From contig JAISTY010000136.1 in NCBI GenBank assembly GCA_031272375.1, forward strand, positions 1 through 9,068: a DNA stretch of 9,068 nt, written 5' to 3'. The notes under the pieces are model-generated. The model worked only from the letters and a program-made list of their open reading frames with translations. It had not been told where the DNA came from and did not search any database. Source of the stretch: Opitutaceae bacterium (GTDB taxonomy: Bacteria; Verrucomicrobiota; Verrucomicrobiia; Opitutales; Opitutaceae). Positions 1 through 3,730 of the stretch are shown in pieces (position 1 is the first letter of the stretch; every line of letters starts with the position of its first letter). A program made the position numbers and the translations under genes.

Positions 1-653
1 ATGTAGCGGCCGGGGGGGGGGGCCTGTGTGGTGTAGAAGAAGAGGGAGTGGCCGAGGGTTTTGCGGGTGGGGGTTTCGGGGGCGAGGGGTTCGTCGAACT
101 CGGAGCGGGCCTCCTCGCCGGAGCGGGCGGCGGCGCCGGCGAGCCAGGCGAGGGTGCCGTCGCCGGTGGCGTCGAGGAAGAGGGGGGCGTTGAGGGTGTG
201 GCGGGTGGCGGTCTGGGGGCAGAAGGCCTCGGCGGAGGCGATGCGGTCGGGGGCGGATTTGGCGCAGTCGTGGAGGGCGGTGTCGAGGAGGAGGGTGATG
301 TTGGGTTCGGCGAGGACTTTTTCGAGGAGGAGGGTGTCGAAGAGGTGGGGGTTGCCCTCGCGGTTGCGGTGGAGGTTTTCGACGAAGATCTCGTCAACGA
401 GGCCGCCCTCGCGCGCCCAGCGGTTGTTGTTGCCCATGTGGGAGGTGGCGCCGAGGGACCAGAGGCGGATTTCGGAGGAGCCGTTGCCGCCGAGGACGGG
501 GCGGTCCTGGACGAGGGTGACGCGGAGACCGCGGCGGGCGGCGGCGATGGAGGCGCAGACGCCGGACAAGCCGCCGCCGATGACGGCGAGGTCGGCGTCG
601 TGGGTGAGGTGGCGGAGGGGGCGCGTGCCGGAGACTGGCGCTTCTATGAGCAT
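1..653 (-). CDS. FAD-dependent oxidoreductase (FAD_oxidored-like), N-terminal part, cut by window edge
   Basis: The frame is open from ATG at 653 to the window edge: 217 codons with no stop, so the C-terminal part is missing. Near residues 23-40 there is a dinucleotide-binding glycine loop (AVIGGGLSGVCASIAAARRG). It is followed by VTLVQDRPVLGGNGSSEIR, where the acidic residue after the second strand (D in this case) and the LGGN turn contact FAD in this superfamily. The stretch HMGNNNRWAREGGLVDEIF is typical of FAD_oxidored (PF12831-like) proteins found beside carbohydrate genes in Verrucomicrobiota and Lentisphaerae. FLDATGDGTLAWLAG matches the second conserved FAD-contacting DATGDG segment. 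No signal peptide is visible, so it is probably cytoplasmic. The substrate is unknown. A flavin reductase gene lies 70 bp upstream on the same strand and could be co-transcribed. Codons are strongly C-ending: 33 C to 4 G in the first 40 by hand count. The family call is confident; the reaction is not. Confidence 0.88.
   Translation of the reverse strand, partial: MLIEAPVSGTRPLRHLTHDADLAVIGGGLSGVCASIAAARRGLRVTLVQDRPVLGGNGSSEIRLWSLGATSHMGNNNRWAREGGLVDEIFVENLHRNREGNPHLFDTLLLEKVLAEPNITLLLDTALHDCAKSAPDRIASAEAFCPQTATRHTLNAPLFLDATGDGTLAWLAGAAARSGEEARSEFDEPLAPETPTRKTLGHSLFFYTTQAPPPGRY
12..22. repeat. 11-base G homopolymer inside the FAD oxidoreductase gene
   Basis: Eleven G in a row on the plus strand are read as C11 by the minus-strand gene, giving A-P-P-P-G near codon 213. 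The reading frame is intact across it in this copy, but only two codons follow before the window edge. It could be a slippage-prone tract or a sequencing or assembly length error. Confidence 0.6.
566..578 (+). repeat. ACAAGCCGCCG dispersed motif, copy 1 (in coding sequence)
   Basis: This copy lies in the 18-base string GCCGGACAAGCCGCCGCC (561-578), which recurs unchanged at 3633-3650 and 6266-6283. Here it is read on the minus strand as GGC GGC GGC TTG TCC GGC, the GGGLSG part of the FAD-binding loop. Confidence 0.7.
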
Positions 654-723
654 GGCTGGCGGAGGGTCGCGCGGGCGCGGGGGCGTGTCGCTGGCGGGCG
701 CGCTTGACCGTTGAGCGGGCGGC

Positions 724-1347
724 TCACGCGGGGCGTTTGCGGTCGGGGCGGGCGACCTCGAAGAGTTCGCGGGCGCGGGTGTAGCTTTCGCCGCCGAGAC
801 GCCCGATGGCGTCCAGTTTCAGAGGGTCCACTTTTCCGTCGGGGCCGAGGATGGCGTCGGACACGTGGGCGGAGAGGATGCGCCCGATGATGATGTGGGC
901 GCCGGAGGGGCCGTCGCCGACGGGGACGATTTGTTCGAGGCGGCACTCGAAGGCGGCGGGGGCGTCGGCGACGCGCGGCGGGCGGACGACGGCGGAGGGG
1001 GCGGGGGCGATGCCGAAGGCGTCGAACTCGCTTTCGCCGCGGGGGAGGAGGGCGGCGCAGGCGTTCATTTTTTCGGCGAGGGCGAAGGGGACGGCGTTCA
1101 CGACGAACTCGCGGGTTTCGCCGATGTTGAGGACGGTGTGTTTTTTTTGGCCGTGGCGGTCGTTGACGGGGACGAAGAGGAGGGGGGGCGGGTTGGAGGT
1201 GACGCCTGTGAAGAAGGAGAACGGGGCGAGGTTGGTTTTGCCGTCGGCGGAGAGGGTGGAGACCCACGCGATCGGGCGCGGGGTGATGAGGGAGGCCATC
1301 CACGCGTAGGCGGATCGCGGTTCGATTGTGGAGAAGTCAACGGTCAT
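724..1347 (-). CDS. Flavin reductase-like, FMN-binding domain protein
   Basis: A 207-residue protein made almost entirely of the flavin reductase-like split-barrel domain (PF01613, DIM6/NTAB or flavoredoxin type). The N-terminal YAWMASLITPRPIAWVST (residues 14-31) is the family signature. The FMN-binding stretch SADGKTNLAPFSFFTGVTSN (33-52), a central HIIIGRI strand (151-157) and a late RLGGESY (183-189) follow in the expected order. Such proteins bind FMN non-covalently and use NAD(P)H, or serve as electron carriers; the partner here is unknown. No signal peptide is seen. I chose ATG 1347 because the signature begins shortly after it. The in-frame ATG at 1479 would add a proline- and arginine-rich leader running into the divergent gene. 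The FAD oxidoreductase follows 70 bp downstream on the same strand, so a shared transcript is plausible. Confidence 0.9.
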   Translation of the reverse strand: MTVDFSTIEPRSAYAWMASLITPRPIAWVSTLSADGKTNLAPFSFFTGVTSNPPPLLFVPVNDRHGQKKHTVLNIGETREFVVNAVPFALAEKMNACAALLPRGESEFDAFGIAPAPSAVVRPPRVADAPAAFECRLEQIVPVGDGPSGAHIIIGRILSAHVSDAILGPDGKVDPLKLDAIGRLGGESYTRARELFEVARPDRKRPA

Positions 1348-1447
1348 GACGGGCGCATTGAAGGCGGGCGGGGGCGCGCCGCCAGCCCGAACGCGGCGGG
1401 CCGCTTTGGGCTTTCTTCCGGGGGGCGGAGCGGGTGGATTTTCGCGC
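1348..1447. promoter_or_regulatory. Divergent intergenic region between flavin reductase and exonuclease
   Basis: One hundred bases separate the two divergent start codons, so promoters for both directions should lie here. The region is GC-rich and I see no convincing -35/-10 pair on either strand. The call rests on gene arrangement only. Confidence 0.4.
1433..1438 (+). promoter_or_regulatory. Likely ribosome binding site of the exonuclease gene
   Basis: GGTGGA lies 9 bases before ATG 1448, with GGAG a little further upstream at 1427-1430. It supports ATG 1448 over the in-frame ATG at 1328. The local sequence is G-rich, so chance is possible. Confidence 0.4.
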
Positions 1448-2350
1448 ATGGGCAAACATCTCCTGATAGACGGCCACAACCTCGCCTACCGCTGTTATTA
1501 CGCGATCGCGGCGCTGTCGCGGTCGGACGGTTTTCCGACGAACGCGCTGCACGGCTGGGCGAAGTCGGTCCGGCGGCTGCTGGAGCAGGAGCGGCCCGTG
1601 GCGACGCGGGTGTTCTTCGACCTCGGCGGCTCGGAGGAGCGGCGGGCGCTGCACGCGGACTACAAGGCGCAGCGCAAGGAGATGCCGGAGGCGCTCGCGC
1701 GGCAGATCCCGTTTTTGAAGGAGTTGTCGCTGGCGCTCGGCTGCGGGGTAGTCGAGGAGCGCGGGGTGGAGAGCGACGACTTGCTGGCGAGCGCGGCGGT
1801 CGCGCTGGCCGGGGAGGGTGACGAGGTGAGGATCGCGAGTTCGGACAAGGATTTCGCGCAGATCGTCGGGGGGAACATCCGCATTCTGCTGCCGCCGCCG
1901 CCGGGGGGCGCGAAGGCCGGCTGGCGCGTGCTGGACGCGGCGGGGGTGGAGGAGAAATTCGGCGTTCCGCCGCGGCAGATCGCGGACTATCTGGCGCTGG
2001 TCGGCGACGCCTCGGACAACATCCCCGGCGTTCCGGGCGTCGGGCCGAAGACGGCGGCGCGGTGGCTGGCGCGGTTCCCGGACGCGGCGGCGGTGCTCGC
2101 GGGCGCGGGGGAGCTGGAGCCGGAGCGGTTGCGCGAGGTGGTCCGGGGGAGCGCGGATTTGCTGGAGCGGAACCTGAAACTCGTCCGGCTGAACCTGACG
2201 CTGGGGGCGCGCGGCGAGGCGGGGACGGCGGACGCGGCGGCGTTGGAGGCGTTTTTGGAGCGGTTCGAGTTGAGGAGCGCGCTGGCGGAAATCCGCGGGC
2301 GCCCGGCGAAACCCGAAGTCGGACCGCCGGCGCAGGGGGAGCTGTTCTGA
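1448..2350 (+). CDS. Stand-alone 5'-3' exonuclease / flap nuclease (PolA N-terminal domain type)
   Basis: A 300-residue protein matching the 5'-nuclease domain found at the N-terminus of DNA polymerase I, but with no polymerase domain attached. Metal-binding acidic residues appear in the expected order: D8 in LLIDGHN, D58 in VFFD, E108-S109-D110-D111, D133 and D135 in SSDKDF, and D187 and D190 in VGDASDNIPGVPGVGPKTA. The last stretch (185-202) is also the helix-hairpin-helix DNA-binding segment. YKAQRK (72-77) is the basic helical-arch motif. Such enzymes remove 5' flaps and RNA primers during repair and lagging-strand maturation. The extreme C-terminus, PAQGELF, resembles a bacterial sliding-clamp-binding pentapeptide (QxxLF). 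The DHFR gene starts in its stop codon (TGATG), so translation is probably coupled. After codon 20 its codons favour G in third position (27 G to 11 C over codons 21-60), unlike all neighbours except DHFR. Confidence 0.93.
   Translation: MGKHLLIDGHNLAYRCYYAIAALSRSDGFPTNALHGWAKSVRRLLEQERPVATRVFFDLGGSEERRALHADYKAQRKEMPEALARQIPFLKELSLALGCGVVEERGVESDDLLASAAVALAGEGDEVRIASSDKDFAQIVGGNIRILLPPPPGGAKAGWRVLDAAGVEEKFGVPPRQIADYLALVGDASDNIPGVPGVGPKTAARWLARFPDAAAVLAGAGELEPERLREVVRGSADLLERNLKLVRLNLTLGARGEAGTADAAALEAFLERFELRSALAEIRGRPAKPEVGPPAQGELF
2334..2341 (+). promoter_or_regulatory. Ribosome binding site of the DHFR gene
   Basis: AGGGGGAG ends 8 bases before ATG 2350, inside the last codons of the exonuclease. 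It is the best Shine-Dalgarno-like sequence in the window and fixes the DHFR start. Confidence 0.5.
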
Positions 2351-2835
2351 TGCGGACGGTGAACCTCATCGCGGCCTGCTCGGAGAACCGCGTGATAGGG
2401 AACGCGGGGCGCATCCCGTGGGTGTTGCGCGGGGACAACGCCTTTCTCAAGCGGCAGACCCTGGGGCAGACGGTGGTCTGCGGGCGGCGCGTCCTCGCGG
2501 AATGGCCGAGCGTGACGCGCGGGCGCGACGTGGTCGTTGTCACGCGGAATGCCGGCGCCCTGCCGGAGGGCGCGCGGGCGGCGCCGGATCTGCGGGCGGC
2601 GCTGGCGCTGGCGGAGCGGGAGGCCCTGCGCGGCGGGATCTATGTTTGCGGCGGCGGGAGGCTTTACGCGGAGGCGTTGCCGCTGGCGGACCGGCTCTTC
2701 CTGACGCTCGTGAAAGGCGTGTTCCCCGGAGACCGTTTTTTCCCGGAGTGGAGGGGTGTTTTCACGAGGGAAATCTCGCGGCGGCGTTTCCGGGAGAACG
2801 GGCTGGAGGCGGAGTTTCTGGTGCTGGAACGGTGA
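2350..2835 (+). CDS. folA: Dihydrofolate reductase
   Basis: A 161-residue protein of normal chromosomal DHFR length. It reduces dihydrofolate to tetrahydrofolate with NADPH in the cytoplasm. Landmarks align with E. coli FolA: NLIAACSENRVIG (5-17), the Met20-loop equivalent ending IPW (22-24), the catalytic acid D29 (E. coli D27), K34-R35, the GR pair 45-46 of the NADPH site, R59 (E. coli R57, folate tail), IYVCGGGRLY (97-106) as the second nucleotide loop, and FLTL with T119 (E. coli T113). Some pocket positions differ: N30 replaces L28, L33 replaces F31, and V48 replaces T46. The start codon overlaps the exonuclease stop by one base. No thymidylate synthase gene is in the window. The gene ends 11 bp from the convergent methyltransferase gene. 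Third-position G slightly exceeds C (32 to 25 in the first 60 codons). Confidence 0.95.
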   Translation: MRTVNLIAACSENRVIGNAGRIPWVLRGDNAFLKRQTLGQTVVCGRRVLAEWPSVTRGRDVVVVTRNAGALPEGARAAPDLRAALALAEREALRGGIYVCGGGRLYAEALPLADRLFLTLVKGVFPGDRFFPEWRGVFTREISRRRFRENGLEAEFLVLER

Positions 2836-2850
2836 GGCGCGCGGCCTCAC
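2832..2850. terminator. Perfect stem-loop shared by two convergent stop codons (possible bidirectional terminator)
   Basis: GTGAGGC (2832-2838) pairs perfectly with GCCTCAC (2844-2850) around a 5-base GCGCG loop. The left arm contains the TGA of DHFR and the right arm contains the TGA of the minus-strand methyltransferase. There is no T tract on either side, so it is not a classical intrinsic terminator. It could block read-through or protect 3' ends. Confidence 0.5.
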
Positions 2851-3581
2851 GGGTTCCGCAGGCGGTCGCACACGATCGCGGCGGCGACGGCGGCGTTCAG
2901 CGACTCGGCGCCGCCGAAGCGCGGTATCGTCACGAAGCGCGTGACGCGCCCGCGCACCTCCGGGGAGATGCCGCGCCCCTCGGAGCCGATGACGATGACG
3001 GCGTCGGCGGGCGCGCCGATGGAGCGGACGTTCTCCCCGCGCAAATCGCAGCCGATGACGGGCGGCAGGTTGTCCGCCGAGAGCGCGGCGGCGAGGGGGA
3101 CGCGGAAGGCGTTGACGCGGGCGAACGACCCCATGCTGGCGTTGACGACCTTTTGCGAGAAGAGGCCGGCGCAGTCCTCCGAGAGGAGCACGCGGTCGAG
3201 GCCGAACCAGTCGGCGACGCGCAACAAGGTGCCGACGTTTCCGGGGTCCTGGATGCCGTCGAGCGCGAGGGTGAGGCCGCGGGACAAGTCGCCGTCGCGC
3301 AGGACGGGGCGGCGCATTTGGCCGGTGGCGAGGACGTCCGAGGGCGTCGGCAGGTGGCTGGCGCGGGCCATTTCGCCCGCGGAGATTTCCACGGCGGCGA
3401 CGCCGGGCGGGACGGTGTTTTTTTCCAGCCAGGCGCGGGTGGCGAAGACCTCCGACAAGGCGCCGGCGGCGAGGAGCTCGGCGACGACCTTGCCGCCCTC
3501 GACGACGAAGACGCCGGCGGCCTCGCGGTTCTTTTTTTCGCGGAGGTCGCGGAGGCGGCGGATGGCGGCCTTGGAGAGCAT
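2847..3581 (-). CDS. TrmH/SpoU-family RNA 2'-O-ribose methyltransferase
   Basis: A 244-residue SPOUT-class enzyme that uses S-adenosylmethionine to methylate a ribose 2'-OH in tRNA or rRNA; which RNA cannot be told. An N-terminal substrate-binding region contains FVVEGGKVVAELLAAG (25-40). The C-terminal trefoil-knot domain carries all three motifs: DGIQDPGNVGTLLR (108-121, with the N-G-R triad), VIGSEGRGI (197-205) and IPRFGGAESLNAAVAAAI (219-236). The size and two-domain layout resemble the RlmB/TsnR-like branch rather than short TrmL. ATG 3581 is chosen because the SpoU fold begins right after it; the in-frame ATG at 3665 would add a low-complexity leader. No Shine-Dalgarno sequence is visible. 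The gene is divergent from the glycosidase-like gene and convergent with DHFR. Codons are strongly C-ending (31 C to 7 G in the first 40). Confidence 0.92.
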   Translation of the reverse strand: MLSKAAIRRLRDLREKKNREAAGVFVVEGGKVVAELLAAGALSEVFATRAWLEKNTVPPGVAAVEISAGEMARASHLPTPSDVLATGQMRRPVLRDGDLSRGLTLALDGIQDPGNVGTLLRVADWFGLDRVLLSEDCAGLFSQKVVNASMGSFARVNAFRVPLAAALSADNLPPVIGCDLRGENVRSIGAPADAVIVIGSEGRGISPEVRGRVTRFVTIPRFGGAESLNAAVAAAIVCDRLRNP

Positions 3582-3592
3582 GGCGCCAGCAA

Positions 3593-3639
3593 GTCCGGCG
3601 GGGGCGGCGGGGCGAGTTGTTTTTCGGGGCGCGCCGGAC
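3593..3639. promoter_or_regulatory. Inverted repeat in the divergent region, upstream of the methyltransferase start
   Basis: GTCCGGCG (3593-3600) and CGCCGGAC (3632-3639) are perfect inverted 8-base arms around a 31-base spacer containing a TTGTTTTT stretch. The near arm starts 11 bases before the methyltransferase ATG. It could be an operator or a leader hairpin, but short GC-rich palindromes are common here. The rest of 3582-3730 holds one dispersed motif copy and no clear promoter. Confidence 0.3.
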
Positions 3640-3650
3640 AAGCCGCCGCC
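3638..3650 (+). repeat. ACAAGCCGCCG dispersed motif, copy 2 (intergenic)
   Basis: It lies between the divergent methyltransferase and glycosidase-like genes and overlaps the right arm of the inverted repeat there. It shares 18 identical bases (3633-3650) with copies 1 and 4. Confidence 0.7.
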
Positions 3651-3730
3651 GCATTCAACGCTCAACCGATGCCCGCGTTCGTTTTCCGTCCGCGGGCGTT
3701 TCAGTCCGCCCCTCCCAAACCCTTTTTCCC

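Noticed and set aside
48..714. Two overlapping open frames on the plus strand over the left edge
   Set aside because: Their compositions are Gly/Glu- or Arg/Ser-rich without motifs, while the minus strand encodes a clear FAD-binding protein over the same bases.
1328..1447. Upstream ATG 1328 as start of the exonuclease
   Set aside because: The added 40 residues are low-complexity, overlap the start of the divergent flavin reductase gene, and lie before the normal family N-terminus LLIDGHN.
1344..3654. Long Arg/Pro-rich minus-strand frames over the exonuclease and DHFR
   Set aside because: The opposite strand carries complete metal-binding and folate-binding motifs. These frames show only composition bias.
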